Notes: generated by a model not told the origin, from the letters alone. A stretch of DNA of 64,000 nucleotides from JBBBNV01 sp037137075 (GCF_037137075.1 NZ_JBBBNV010000010.1:62001-126000), one strand, 5' to 3'. Counted from the first letter of the stretch, positions 43,845-53,218 are shown. Numbers and translations: made by a program.

Positions 43845-43971
43845 TATTGATTCTCCCTCCATATCTTCTTTATAGCTTATAACGAAGCCTTGCCCTCGAT
43901 CAAGGACAAGGCGGGCTTTGAAAGCTATGAAACGACGCACACTACAGGTGCGACTCTTGGCTGTGAACGGG

Positions 43972-45177
43972 TTAGTTTACAGCCTTGCGGGCAATTTCAA
44001 TCATTTCATCAATGGATGCAGCCTTGCGGTGGCCTTTGATCAGCTGGGTACCAATCGACAGGGCCGCGCGCTGGGCCTTGACCCGCACGTCTTCGTCCGG
44101 AATTTGATCAATATCGGCAACGTGGGCCAGACCGACGATGCGGCGCACCATTTTGGCGCCTGTATAGCCGAAGGCATCCTGCAGCAGCCGCTGCATGTAC
44201 AGCTCCCGGTAGCCCGGCGTGCGCGCGATGCGATCCACACCGTGCTGCTCCCATAGTGCAGTGAATTCCGCCGCGAAGTTGTCCCAAATCTCCTTGACCA
44301 TCGTCAGCAGGCCGCTGCGGTACGCGTCACGTTCCTGTGCGGTTTTGCTCCAATACTCCTGGGAGGCGAAGTTCAGCAGCAGGTTCGCCAGTACCGCGCC
44401 GATATCAAAGCCCATAGGCCCGTAATAGGCAAACTCAGGGTCAATGACCTTCGTGGAAGCCTCAGTAACGAAAATGCTTCCCGTATGCAAATCACCATGC
44501 AAAAGTGCTTGCGCCCTGGTCAGGAAGCCTTCGCGCAGCAGTGCAACCTCCAGATGAAGCTCGGTGTCCTTCCACAGCGCTTCCGCCTCGGGACGAATAC
44601 CCGGCAAAATGTTGTTGTTCGGGGAATTGATATACGGATCGTCAAAAATGAGATCCTCTGTAATTTTGCACAGATCCGGGTTGATGAACCGCCCCTGCAG
44701 CACTTTTTTGTCCTGTTGATTCTTACCCAAATCCGATGTGAAAAATAGGGTATGAGCCATAAAAATAGCGATGTCCTGGCTGAATTTAGGGTAGCTTCGT
44801 CCTTCGATTAAGCCCTTGCGCATGATGATATGATCGCTCAGGTCCTCCATCGCGGTAAGCGCAAGCTCCGGCACATACGTGTACACCTTCGGCACAAGGC
44901 CCGGGGCGAGCTGTCCTTGAATGACAAGCGCTTCGCTTTCAATACGGGCACGATCCAGGGAAAGCGGCCACGATTCGCCAACGACCTTGGCATAAGGAAG
45001 CGCCTGCTTCAGGATGACGCTTTTGCCCGTTGCTTCTTCTTGAATATGAAAAACGAGGTTCAGGTTGCCATCGCCGATTTCCCGGCTGGACAATTCGGCG
45101 CCAGGGCTGAACAAATCAGGGAGCGTGCGGGCGAATTCGATCGCTTCCGCTTCGGATAACGGATGGTACTGCGTCAT
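43972..45177 (-). CDS. mtnK: 5-Methylthioribose kinase
   Basis: A 401-residue APH-fold kinase that phosphorylates methylthioribose. It has the catalytic loop LHGDLHTGSIF and metal-site DPEFAYYGPMGFDIG (the family DxE variant), a Gly-rich ATP loop GDGNLNLVF near residue 35, and a length typical of MtnK. AAGGAGG lies 11 nt before ATG 45177. Upstream I looked for a SAM riboswitch (S-box) and did not find its conserved core. Confidence 0.92.
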   Translation of the reverse strand: MTQYHPLSEAEAIEFARTLPDLFSPGAELSSREIGDGNLNLVFHIQEEATGKSVILKQALPYAKVVGESWPLSLDRARIESEALVIQGQLAPGLVPKVYTYVPELALTAMEDLSDHIIMRKGLIEGRSYPKFSQDIAIFMAHTLFFTSDLGKNQQDKKVLQGRFINPDLCKITEDLIFDDPYINSPNNNILPGIRPEAEALWKDTELHLEVALLREGFLTRAQALLHGDLHTGSIFVTEASTKVIDPEFAYYGPMGFDIGAVLANLLLNFASQEYWSKTAQERDAYRSGLLTMVKEIWDNFAAEFTALWEQHGVDRIARTPGYRELYMQRLLQDAFGYTGAKMVRRIVGLAHVADIDQIPDEDVRVKAQRAALSIGTQLIKGHRKAASIDEMIEIARKAVN

Positions 45178-45420
45178 GAGGGATGCTTCCTCCTTGAAAT
45201 GATTTTTATAACCTAGTATAAAATACCAAGCCCCCTTTGTACATATGCCGTGCTTCCCTCGCAAAAATTAACAAAACTAAGCTGTTCCGTTAACACGGCC
45301 ATAAACGTTGCGCAGTATACTGACAGCATAATCAAGCCCCGCAATCAAGCGAATGCCGATGCCAAACTCCGATTTCTCGTCTCCGCGCATCCGTTCACTA
45401 TTATGAAGGAGGAGCAACCG

Positions 45421-45591
45421 ATGGCCGCTCAACAATGTGTGCAGGTCCTGCTAGGCTTGGCGACGATCGCCACCATCGTCTATCTTAGTATTGAGCCGAC
45501 CTACCGGTCTGTGCAGGAGCCGAATCCGATGAAGGTTAATGCCGAGCAGGGCAAACGCACTCTTCCCGACTATTATGTACGCGGCAAGTAA
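45421..45591 (+). CDS. Small single-pass membrane protein
   Basis: A 56-residue protein with one TM segment (VLLGLATIATIVYL) and a basic C-terminal tail. Strong SD AAGGAGGAG precedes ATG 45421. Unknown function. The stop is followed by a GC-rich element and T-run (45593-45607). Confidence 0.6.
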   Translation: MAAQQCVQVLLGLATIATIVYLSIEPTYRSVQEPNPMKVNAEQGKRTLPDYYVRGK

Positions 45592-46050
45592 CCGCGGGCT
45601 TTTTTCTTCATGAAGCAGTGAATCAGACAGACCGCACGGCAGATCGCCGTCGCGGTTTTTGCTGCTTGTGCCGCGTTGTGCTCCAGACTTTTGGGCGCAT
45701 CGGCAAGCTATTCAGAACCTGTGAGAGAAAGAAGCTATCAGAGAATGCAGGCTTTGCTCAGATTTTGTCTGGCTCGGAGAGCGGCGGACACCGTTTGAGA
45801 CTGAGGGAGCAGGCTGCCCCAGGCAGTCCGGAGGGTTCGACCGACCGCCACGCAGTGTCGCAACGCGCGCTTGGGTCCGGAGCAATTGGCACACGGCAAA
45901 GCATTCCCGGAACACGCGAATGTAAAAAAAGCCGGCCCATGGCCCCCCGGCCGCAGCCGGGATTGGCCTTAGGGCGCGGCTTTATCGCCGGCGGCTCGAC
46001 ATTGTTTTTTCATACCCTGTCCGGCGGCAGTTGCCGAAAAGCAGGCTCCG
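45592..46050. other. 459-bp non-coding gap with probable minus-strand terminator and repeat copy R3
   Basis: I see no convincing gene. A GC-rich CCGGC/GCCGG stem near 45932-45960 followed on the minus strand by U7 may end the transcript of the 46051-46218 gene. Repeat R3 is at 45835-45870. Confidence 0.4.
45835..45870 (-). repeat. Interspersed repeat copy R3 (inverted, partial)
   Basis: On the minus strand it shares GCGCGC, CTGCGTGGCGGTCGG and TCGAACC with R1/R2. Divergent and shorter, so homology is likely but not certain. Confidence 0.35.
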
Positions 46051-46218
46051 TCAGTGTGTCGACCGTCGGTGCTCCACCAGATCGATGGCGCCCAGCACGA
46101 CATGGGCCAGCCCGAAGCCGACGACTCCCCAGCCGACCGCCGGGAGCTTTTCCTTCAAAAAGACGCCGGAGGCGGTAACGGCCGTTCCAAGCACAGCAGG
46201 CACTAATCCTTCGCGCAT
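46051..46218 (-). CDS. 55-residue small membrane protein
   Basis: Short gene missed by length cut-offs. ATG 46218 has GAGGTG about 9 nt upstream. The protein starts M-R-E-G-L-V-P, has TM-like segments VLGTAVTASGVFL and WGVVGFGLAHVVLGAI and a basic end (EHRRSTH). I recall similar 50-60-residue proteins in Bacillales; function unknown. Coding is supported by the SD and strong hydrophobic pattern. Confidence 0.65.
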   Translation of the reverse strand: MREGLVPAVLGTAVTASGVFLKEKLPAVGWGVVGFGLAHVVLGAIDLVEHRRSTH

Positions 46219-46353
46219 CGAATTTCACCTCACTTTAAGATTAAGTTCCGATATCGTTCGTTACAGCAATAACGTAACAAGCCCGCGAAGAACCTGTGCT
46301 GCGTTATGCCTTCTTAGAATGGATCTTTTCTTCCCGGTTATGCGTGTTATGAA

Positions 46354-46383
46354 TTGCATTGTTTTGCCGTGCAGTTTTATAAT
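46354..46383 (+). promoter_or_regulatory. Putative sigma-A promoter for the DUF1802 gene
   Basis: TTGCAT (46354-46359), 18-bp spacer, TATAAT (46378-46383), 73 bp before the ATG. Confidence 0.5.
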
Positions 46384-46455
46384 AGACCTTGGTTCAAGCT
46401 TGTACGGCCGATTATGAACGTAAAAAAAGGAAATACTGGTTGGGGGTGAAGCTGC

Positions 46456-47037
46456 ATGAAGACACCGGAGACGATTGCGCTGCGGGATTGGGCGGTCATT
46501 ATAGAAGCGATGCGCAAGGGGGAGCAGCTGCTCATAATGCGCAAGGGCGGCATCGCAGAGGAAACAAGGGATTTCCGGCTGGCAAGCCGTTCCTTCTTCT
46601 TATATCCGGCCTATGAGCATCAGAAGGCGGAGCAATTGAAGCCGGAGCACCGGCATGGAATTGAAGCTACCCTGCAGAGCTGGAGCCCGGGGCAGGAAAC
46701 GGCGCATCTGGCATGCTATGCGGAGGTGACAGACGAATTCGAGGTGACCGATGAGACGGTCATTCAGCGGTTGAGCCGTTATCATATTTGTACGGACTTT
46801 TTCGCTGAGCAGAGGCTGCACTGGAAGCGGAATAAACCGCTGCATGTGCTGATCCTGAGAGTTTACGAGCTGGAACAGCCGCTGGATTTGCCGGTGCTGC
46901 CGAGCTATAGCGGATGTAAATCCTGGATACGGCTTGAGACGGAAATAGAGCCGGGCCTATCCATGAAGCCCGTGCTGGACGACGCCCGCTTTGAAGCGCT
47001 GCGAAGTGAGATTTTATCCGCTATTCAGGGGATTTAA
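46456..47037 (+). CDS. DUF1802 family protein
   Basis: A 193-residue soluble protein matching the DUF1802 pattern: ALRDWAVIIEAMRKGEQLLIMRKGGI near the start, SFFLYPAYEHQ, then HWKRNKPLHVLILRVY and YSGCKSWIRLE. Function unknown. SD GGGGGTG before ATG 46456; transcribed separately from suf, which starts 101 bp later. Confidence 0.8.
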   Translation: MKTPETIALRDWAVIIEAMRKGEQLLIMRKGGIAEETRDFRLASRSFFLYPAYEHQKAEQLKPEHRHGIEATLQSWSPGQETAHLACYAEVTDEFEVTDETVIQRLSRYHICTDFFAEQRLHWKRNKPLHVLILRVYELEQPLDLPVLPSYSGCKSWIRLETEIEPGLSMKPVLDDARFEALRSEILSAIQGI

Positions 47038-47067
47038 ATTGCCCTTTATTAATGGTTTATGTTACGA

Positions 47068-47111
47068 TATAATAATTATTGAGAATCAATGAGAATCATT
47101 TTAGAATGATT
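47068..47111 (+). promoter_or_regulatory. suf promoter region with Fur-like repeats
   Basis: TATAAT (47068-47073) is followed by direct repeats TGAGAATCA (47080-47088, 47090-47098) and an inverted AATCATT/AATGATT (47094-47100, 47105-47111). They resemble Fur-box halves (TGAtAAT-type), suggesting iron control, but the match is imperfect and the -35 is poor. Confidence 0.45.
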
Positions 47112-47138
47112 TTAAAGATTTGAAGGGAGCTTAGAAAC

Positions 47139-47966
47139 ATGTCTACCAAGTTTGTAATTGATGGGTTGCGCGCAACTATCGAAGATAAAGAAATTCTGAA
47201 GGGGATTAACCTGGAGATCAAGGGCGGCGAGGTTCATGCCATCATGGGTCCGAACGGAACGGGGAAAAGTACTCTTGCATCGGCCATCATGGGCCATCCG
47301 AAATACGAGGTTACCGGCGGCAGCGTCACCATTAATGATGAAGATGTGCTGGAAATGGGTGTAGACGAGCGCGCTCGCGCCGGCCTGTTCCTTGCTATGC
47401 AGTATCCGAGCGAAATTACGGGCGTAACTAACGCCGACTTCCTTCGCAGCGCCATTAACGCCCGCCGCGAAGAAGGCAATGAAATTTCTTTGATCAAATT
47501 TATCCGCCAGCTGGAAAGCAAAATGAAGGAGCTCGAAATGAATCCTGAATTTGCTCACCGTTATTTGAATGAAGGCTTCTCCGGCGGGGAGAAAAAACGC
47601 AACGAGATTCTGCAAATGATGATGCTGGACCCGAAAATCGTCATTCTGGACGAAATTGACTCCGGCTTGGATATCGATGCGCTGAAAATCGTAGCCGCAG
47701 GCGTGAACGCGTCCCGCAGCGAAGAGCGCGGATTCCTGATTATTACTCACTATCAGCGTTTGCTGAACTATATTAAACCGGACTACGTGCATGTTATGAT
47801 GCAGGGCCGTATCGTAAAATCCGGCGGACCGGAGCTTGCAGAGCGCCTGGAAGCCGAAGGCTACGATTGGGTGAAGGAAGAGCTTGGCATCGTGGACGAG
47901 CGTGTCGCTCCGGAAGAAGAAGAATTCAAGGTGCCGATGAATACGGTCGCTCCGAAATATCAATAA
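47139..47966 (+). CDS. sufC: Fe-S cluster assembly ATPase SufC
   Basis: A 275-residue ABC-type ATPase of the SufBCD scaffold: Walker A GPNGTGKST, signature FSGGEKKRNEILQ, Walker B VILDEIDSGLDID, all typical of SufC. The C-terminus has an acidic extension. ATG 47139 with GGGAG upstream. First gene of sufCDSB. Confidence 0.96.
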   Translation: MSTKFVIDGLRATIEDKEILKGINLEIKGGEVHAIMGPNGTGKSTLASAIMGHPKYEVTGGSVTINDEDVLEMGVDERARAGLFLAMQYPSEITGVTNADFLRSAINARREEGNEISLIKFIRQLESKMKELEMNPEFAHRYLNEGFSGGEKKRNEILQMMMLDPKIVILDEIDSGLDIDALKIVAAGVNASRSEERGFLIITHYQRLLNYIKPDYVHVMMQGRIVKSGGPELAERLEAEGYDWVKEELGIVDERVAPEEEEFKVPMNTVAPKYQ

Positions 47967-47989
47967 GAAGGCTGCTGGGAGGAATTTAA

Positions 47990-49297
47990 ATGAGTACACA
48001 AACCATTCTTCCGGTGGACCAGGACGCCGTAGCACGTCTGTCGCAGCAAAATCAGGAACCGGAATGGCTTGCTGCGCTTCGCGCTGAAGCATTGGAGCTG
48101 GCCGGGAGCCTGGAGCTGCCGAAGCTGGAGAAAACACGGATTGACCGCTGGAATCTGGATCATTACGGATCATACAAGCAGGCTGCAGTCGCAGCTTCTA
48201 TTCAAGATTTGCCCCAAGCGGCGCAAGCGCTGCTGCAAACCGAGGGCGAGCAGGCGGAAGGCGGAGTCATTGTTCAGCAAGGCTCAAGCATCACGTTCAA
48301 GCGCCTTAGCGAAGAGCTTGCGAAGCAGGGAGTTATTTTTACGGACCTGCAAACCGCCGCTCGTGAGCACGGTGAACTGGTTCGCAAGCACCTGTTCAGC
48401 GTTGTCCAGAAGGACGAGAACCGCTTAACCGCGCTGCATGCGGCATTATGGAACGGCGGGGTTTTCCTGTACGTGCCGAAAAATGTTGAGGTCAGCGTTC
48501 CGCTGCAGGCACTGTTTATCGCCGAAGCTGGAGCTACCTTCGCTCCGCACGTGCTGGTTGTCGCTGATACGAACAGCTCGGTTACTTACGTGGATAACTA
48601 CATTTCCTCGGAAGCCGGTGAGCTGACGCATAACGGAGTTGTCGAGGTTGTCGCGAAGCCGGGCTCCAAGGTGACCTTTGCTTCGGTGCACGACATGGCT
48701 CCTTCCGTGACGGAGCTGACCTATCGCCGGGCGCATGTGGAGAACGATGCCCGCATTGAGTGGATTATCGGCGAGATGAGCTACGGCAACATCATGTCCG
48801 ATACCGCAACTCAGCTGCTCGGGAACGGCTCCAGCTCGGATGCGACCGTGATTAACGTGGGAACAGGCAGCCAGAAGCTGAACATTACGACACGCGCGGT
48901 CCATTTCGGAAAAAATACGCCAAGCCAAATGATTACCCGCGCAGTCATGCGCGATGAGGCAACGGCTATCATCAACGGGATTACCAAAATCGAAAAGGGC
49001 GCTACAAAAGCCAACGGCGAGCAAACCGAGCGTGTGCTCATGCTGAGCCCGAAAGCGCGCGGAGACGCGAACCCGATTTTGCTCATCGACGAAGATGACG
49101 TTAAAGCGGGCCACGCAGCCAGCGTAGGCCAAGTAAATCCTGAATATGTATACTATTTGATGTCACGCGGTATTTCAAAAGAAGAAGCGCAAAAGCTGAT
49201 CATTTACGGATTCCTCGCACCGGTGGTGGAAGAGATTCCGCTGGATAAGCTGAAGGATCAGCTGCAATCGCTGGTGGAAAGGAAGCTGGGGCAATGA
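47990..49297 (+). CDS. sufD: Fe-S cluster assembly protein SufD
   Basis: A 435-residue SufB/D-family beta-helix protein: variable N-terminus, core with GASVTYVDNYI-like segments, and the late GDANPILLIDEDDVKAGHAASVGQVNPEYVYYLMSRGIS. It forms the SufBCD scaffold. Coupled to sufS by a 4-bp overlap. Confidence 0.95.
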   Translation: MSTQTILPVDQDAVARLSQQNQEPEWLAALRAEALELAGSLELPKLEKTRIDRWNLDHYGSYKQAAVAASIQDLPQAAQALLQTEGEQAEGGVIVQQGSSITFKRLSEELAKQGVIFTDLQTAAREHGELVRKHLFSVVQKDENRLTALHAALWNGGVFLYVPKNVEVSVPLQALFIAEAGATFAPHVLVVADTNSSVTYVDNYISSEAGELTHNGVVEVVAKPGSKVTFASVHDMAPSVTELTYRRAHVENDARIEWIIGEMSYGNIMSDTATQLLGNGSSSDATVINVGTGSQKLNITTRAVHFGKNTPSQMITRAVMRDEATAIINGITKIEKGATKANGEQTERVLMLSPKARGDANPILLIDEDDVKAGHAASVGQVNPEYVYYLMSRGISKEEAQKLIIYGFLAPVVEEIPLDKLKDQLQSLVERKLGQ

Positions 49298-50517
49298 CGC
49301 TCACAGACATCCGCGATCAGTTCCCGATATTACAGCAGGAAGTAAACGGACATCCGCTTGTATACCTTGACAGCGCGGCGACTTCACAGAAGCCGCGCGT
49401 TGTCATCGAGGCAATCAAACGCTACTATGAGCTGGACAATGCGAACGTGCACCGCGGTGTTCATACGCTGGGCACCCGGGCTACCGATGCTTATGAGGGC
49501 GCACGTGACAAGGTCCAGAAATTCATCGGCGCGGCACACCGCGAGGAGATCGTCTTCACCCGCGGCACGACGACGGGCATTAATCTGGTTGCAACCAGCT
49601 ATGCCCGCAGTGTGCTGAAGGAAGGCGACGAGATTGTCATTACGCCGATGGAGCACCACAGCAATCTTATTCCATGGCAGCAGGCCGCTTTGGCGACAGG
49701 TGCTGTTCTGAAATATATTCCGCTGCAGGAGGACGGATCGATTCTTCTTGCTGACGTGGAGAAGACGATTACCGAGCGTACCCGGATGGTTGCGGTCACT
49801 TATGTCTCCAATGTGCTCGGTGTTGTGAACCCCGTCAAGGAAATTGCCGAAATTGCCCACCGCAATGGAGCCAAAATTCTTATCGACGGAGCGCAAAGCA
49901 CGCCGCACATGAAGGTGAATGTACAAGAAATCGATTGCGATTTCTATGCTTTTTCCGGACATAAGATGTGTGCTCCGACAGGAAGCGGCGCTTTGTATGG
50001 CAAGCGTGAGCTGCTGAACAAGATGGAGCCGATTGAATTCGGCGGCGAAATGATTGATTTCGTCGAGCTGCAAAGCTCCTCTTGGAAGGAAGCTCCGTAC
50101 CGCTTTGAAGGCGGAACACCGAATATTGCCGGAGCTGTCGGACTTGGCGCCGCCATCGATTTCCTCAGCGAAATCGGGATGGATGCTATCGATAAGCATG
50201 ATCGCCGTCTGGCGGCATATGCGATGGAGCAAATGTCTGCGGTAGAGGGCATTACTATTTATGGGCCGAGCCGCAACCGCACCGGCTTGGTGACCTTCAA
50301 CCTCGATGAGGTTCATGCGCATGACGTGGCGACGGTTATCGATAATGAAGGCATCGCCATTCGCGCCGGACATCATTGCTGCCAGCCGTTGATGCGCTGG
50401 CTGAAGGCAAGCGCTACAGCGCGCGCCAGCTTTTATTTATACAATACTGAAGCAGACATTGACCGTTTTGTACAGTCGCTGCGCAACACGGTCCGCTTTT
50501 TTCAATCGATAGAGTAA
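49294..50517 (+). CDS. sufS: Cysteine desulfurase SufS
   Basis: A 407-residue PLP enzyme. It has MEHHSNLIPWQ, the PLP lysine in FSGHKMCAPTG, and the active Cys in IRAGHHCCQPLM. It delivers persulfide sulfur for cluster assembly. In Bacillales the sulfur acceptor sufU normally follows, but here sufB begins 28 bp after the stop. Confidence 0.95.
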   Translation: MTLTDIRDQFPILQQEVNGHPLVYLDSAATSQKPRVVIEAIKRYYELDNANVHRGVHTLGTRATDAYEGARDKVQKFIGAAHREEIVFTRGTTTGINLVATSYARSVLKEGDEIVITPMEHHSNLIPWQQAALATGAVLKYIPLQEDGSILLADVEKTITERTRMVAVTYVSNVLGVVNPVKEIAEIAHRNGAKILIDGAQSTPHMKVNVQEIDCDFYAFSGHKMCAPTGSGALYGKRELLNKMEPIEFGGEMIDFVELQSSSWKEAPYRFEGGTPNIAGAVGLGAAIDFLSEIGMDAIDKHDRRLAAYAMEQMSAVEGITIYGPSRNRTGLVTFNLDEVHAHDVATVIDNEGIAIRAGHHCCQPLMRWLKASATARASFYLYNTEADIDRFVQSLRNTVRFFQSIE

Positions 50518-50544
50518 TGCTTTTTGACTAAGGAGGGAATGACA

Positions 50545-51942
50545 ATGGCTAAAGAAATGCCGGAGCTGCAGGAGTACCAATATGGTTTCCGTGATAAGGA
50601 CATTTCCGTATTCCGTGCCAAGAAAGGTTTGACCCGCGAGATCGTAGAAGAAATTTCGCGGATGAAGGGCGAGCCGGAATGGATGCTCAATTTCCGTTTG
50701 AAGGCGCTGGATATTTTCAATTCGATGCCGATGCCTCGTTGGGGCGGCGACCTCGACGATTTGGATTTCAACGACATCACGTACTATGTTAAGCCTACGG
50801 AAAACCAAGGGAAAACATGGGAAGAGGTGCCGGAGGAAATCAAGCATACCTTCGACCGTCTGGGGATTCCGGAAGCCGAGCAGAAGTTTCTGGCTGGTGT
50901 ATCCGCTCAGTACGAATCCGAGGTTGTATACCACAACATGCAGGAGGATCTGGAGAAGCAGGGTGTTATTTTTACCGACATGGACACCGCGCTTCGTGAA
51001 TATCCGGATCTCGTGAAGGAATACTTCTCCACCGTTATTCCTCCGACAGATAACAAATTCGCAGCGCTCAACAGTGCGGTTTGGTCCGGCGGCAGCTTCA
51101 TCTATGTGCCGAAGGGTGTCAAATGTGAAATCCCGCTGCAGGCGTATTTCCGGATTAACTCCGAAAATATGGGACAATTCGAGCGCACGCTTATCATTAC
51201 GGATGAAGACAGCTTCGTTCACTATGTAGAAGGCTGCACGGCGCCAATCTACAGCACGAACTCGCTGCACAGCGCCGTCGTTGAAATCATTTGTAAGAAA
51301 AATTCTCGTGCCCGCTACACAACGATTCAGAACTGGGCTCCGAATATTTACAACCTGGTTACCAAGCGTGCGGTGGCTTACGAGAACGCAACGATGGAAT
51401 GGGTTGACGGCAACATCGGCTCCAAATTGACGATGAAGTACCCGGCTGTCGTTCTGAAAGGGCGCGGAGCCAAAGGAATGGTTCTGTCCATCGCTGTAGC
51501 AGGCAAAGGCCAGCATCAGGATGCAGGTGCCAAAATGATTCACTTGGCGCCGGAAACGACATCGACCATCGTATCGAAATCCATTAGTAAGCATGGCGGT
51601 AAAGTCACGTATCGCGGACTTGCTTCCTTCGGCCGCAACTCCGAAGGCTCCAAAGCAAACATCAAGTGCGACACGCTGATTCTGGATAACCAATCCACGT
51701 CCGACACGATTCCGTATAACGAAATCATGAACGACAATATTACGCTGGAGCACGAAGCAACAGTGTCCAAGGTGTCCGAGGACCAGCTCTTCTACCTGAT
51801 GAGCCGCGGCCTGACCGAAGCTGAAGCGACCCAAATGATCGTCATGGGCTTCATCGAGCCGTTCACTAAAGAACTCCCGATGGAGTATGCGGTCGAAATG
51901 AACCGATTGATCAAGTTCGAAATGGAAGGTTCCATTGGTTAA
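50545..51942 (+). CDS. sufB: Fe-S cluster assembly protein SufB
   Basis: A 465-residue SufB: KPTENQGKTWEEVPEEIKHTFDRLGIPEAE, YVEGCTAP, NSRARYTTIQNW and the late FIEPFTKELPMEYAVEMNRLI are as in other Firmicutes. ATG 50545 follows AGGAGGG; ATG 50539 is a second possibility. Last gene of the operon, followed by a terminator. Confidence 0.96.
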   Translation: MAKEMPELQEYQYGFRDKDISVFRAKKGLTREIVEEISRMKGEPEWMLNFRLKALDIFNSMPMPRWGGDLDDLDFNDITYYVKPTENQGKTWEEVPEEIKHTFDRLGIPEAEQKFLAGVSAQYESEVVYHNMQEDLEKQGVIFTDMDTALREYPDLVKEYFSTVIPPTDNKFAALNSAVWSGGSFIYVPKGVKCEIPLQAYFRINSENMGQFERTLIITDEDSFVHYVEGCTAPIYSTNSLHSAVVEIICKKNSRARYTTIQNWAPNIYNLVTKRAVAYENATMEWVDGNIGSKLTMKYPAVVLKGRGAKGMVLSIAVAGKGQHQDAGAKMIHLAPETTSTIVSKSISKHGGKVTYRGLASFGRNSEGSKANIKCDTLILDNQSTSDTIPYNEIMNDNITLEHEATVSKVSEDQLFYLMSRGLTEAEATQMIVMGFIEPFTKELPMEYAVEMNRLIKFEMEGSIG

Positions 51943-51962
51943 GATATTGTCATACAAACAAC

Positions 51963-51989
51963 GCGCTGGCGGCTCGCCAGCGCATTTTT
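51963..51989 (+). terminator. suf operon terminator
   Basis: Perfect 9-bp stem GCGCTGGCG/CGCCAGCGC (51963-51971 with 51975-51983) and T5 (51985-51989). Confidence 0.9.
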
Positions 51990-51993
51990 CATT

Positions 51994-52070
51994 GTACGCC
52001 CAGCATGGGCGTCATCTCTAGGGTGAAAGTCCCGAACGGGGGTTGGCGAGCGCCTACCGTAGATATGTAT
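51994..52070 (+). mobile_element. Relic of the 5' end of a group II intron
   Basis: From GTACGCCCAGCATGGGC onward, with AGGGTGAAAGTCCCGAACG, the text resembles the 5' part (GUGYG start and domain I) of bacterial group II introns as I remember them. No reverse transcriptase ORF or domain V is present. It begins about 10 bp after the suf terminator stem, the type of site favoured by class C introns. Memory-based match; needs a search. Confidence 0.5.
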
Positions 52071-52137
52071 CCGTGGTATTCTTGCATTCAAGACGCCAGG
52101 CACGTGTTTTTTGTTATATGGGCTGCATCATTTTAAA

Positions 52138-52197
52138 TAAAAAACGTGCCTGCAGAGACTCTTAGGCGGTAGCCTGTCAAGTCACTGCAGACACGTT
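52138..52197 (-). terminator. Terminator of the frameshifted secreted-protein gene
   Basis: Branched hairpin 52144-52197 (ACGTG, CTGCAG, GACT arms with inner AGGC/GCCT), then U6 on the minus strand. An additional inverted repeat links 52097-52105 with 52144-52152. Confidence 0.7.
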
Positions 52198-52201
52198 GTC
52201 A

Positions 52202-52763
52202 TTAAAACGGATTGCCGCCGTTTACGATGATAGTAGAGGATTCATACCTTTCATAGTGAATAGGTGTAGAAGTAGGCAAATATTTATCTCCGCTAAATTC
52301 TCCAGAAGCAAGCAGCAGACCATGATTGGAGTTGACGACAATCTTGCCGTAGGTTGGTCTTTGATCGCAACTCAAGCTGTTGGATAAGGTATGAAAGCCC
52401 GAAGAGACTGAAGTAGGAAACAGTAGAATTTGCAGGAATAGTAATTTGGGTTCCTGGGGTAATATCCGATGTGATCCCAGAGTCCTGTATACCTGCGCTT
52501 GTCAGCTGTGAGCCATTTTTAGTGTACAGATAAAGCGTAACATCTGTGGCCACATCGCTTAGATTATTAATGTTAAAGACGAGCTTGTCCCGGTACTGTT
52601 GGTTTGTATTGAGATTTCCGCAAACCGTATTGCTTTGAACGCTATAATAAACCGTTCTGCTGCTTTCTGCAGCTGCTGCGCCTGTCACTGTAAGACTGCT
52701 AAACATAGTGGCCAGTGCAACTGCTGCGATTCCAAATCGTGATGTTAAGGATTTCTTCTTCAA
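52202..52763 (-). pseudogene. Secreted protein gene with an apparent frameshift near its 3' end
   Basis: ATG 52763 gives a clear Sec signal (MKKKSLTSRFG, hydrophobic core, AAAAES) and a beta-rich, Ser/Thr-rich domain up to about residue 115 (STVSYF). Past that the frame becomes Arg/Gln/Trp-rich and stops at 52293. The +1 frame from about 52405 continues as sensible secreted-protein sequence (SNSLSCDQRPTYGKIVVN, then HGLLLASGEF, ending IIVNGGNPF) to a stop at 52202 just before the terminator. So either a one-base indel or a sequencing error is present. Two Cys residues (Cys48 region and the restored SCDQ) would both be in the mature protein. Function unknown. Confidence 0.65.
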
Positions 52764-53085
52764 GTAAAATTCAACTCCCTATGTATAACGGTTTAATCAT
52801 ACACTATATTTTTCCCGGGAAACAGATTTTAAACTGAAGTAGAATATACTGTATGATTAAGAATTAAGAAAAATTTGGGGAAAAATGATGAGTAATGTCT
52901 TATTTTTTCGAATATACTCGAAAAAATGTGGTCTTAAGCCAGCATCATCATTTACTGCGTCCTGACCGTTTCTAACGGAAAGGGCGTTTTTTTGATTTCC
53001 TTGTTGGCTCGGAACTGGAACGAATAAGGGGGTTCGCCTATATACTACAGGAGGATTACAATAAAGGAGCGTGTCATTACAAGCC

Positions 53086-53217
53086 ATGTTTGGTTATGTC
53101 CCGGTTTACCCTTACCCTCATTTTCCTTACCGGCATGTATACCCTTCCTCGGTCTGGACACCGTCAAGGGTATATATTTTAAAAAAACTGTTGAAATCCT
53201 TACAAATCCGAGTATAA
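53086..53217 (+). CDS. Possible 43-residue Tyr/Pro-rich peptide
   Basis: ATG 53086 opens a Tyr/Pro/His-rich N-terminus (PVYPYPHFPYRHVYP) like some small spore-coat proteins, then a basic tail. The nearest SD (AGGAG 53065-53069) is 16 nt away, which weakens the call; in-frame GTG 53071 is too close to it. Confidence 0.3.
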   Translation: MFGYVPVYPYPHFPYRHVYPSSVWTPSRVYILKKLLKSLQIRV

Positions 53218-53218
53218 T
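53191..53218 (+). promoter_or_regulatory. Sigma-A promoter for the 53294 gene
   Basis: TTGAAA (53191-53196), 16-bp spacer, TATAAT (53213-53218). Confidence 0.65.

Noticed and set aside
45178..45420. Possible SAM riboswitch upstream of mtnK
   Set aside because: The conserved S-box core is absent on the minus strand; nothing more than a weak AT-rich promoter area.
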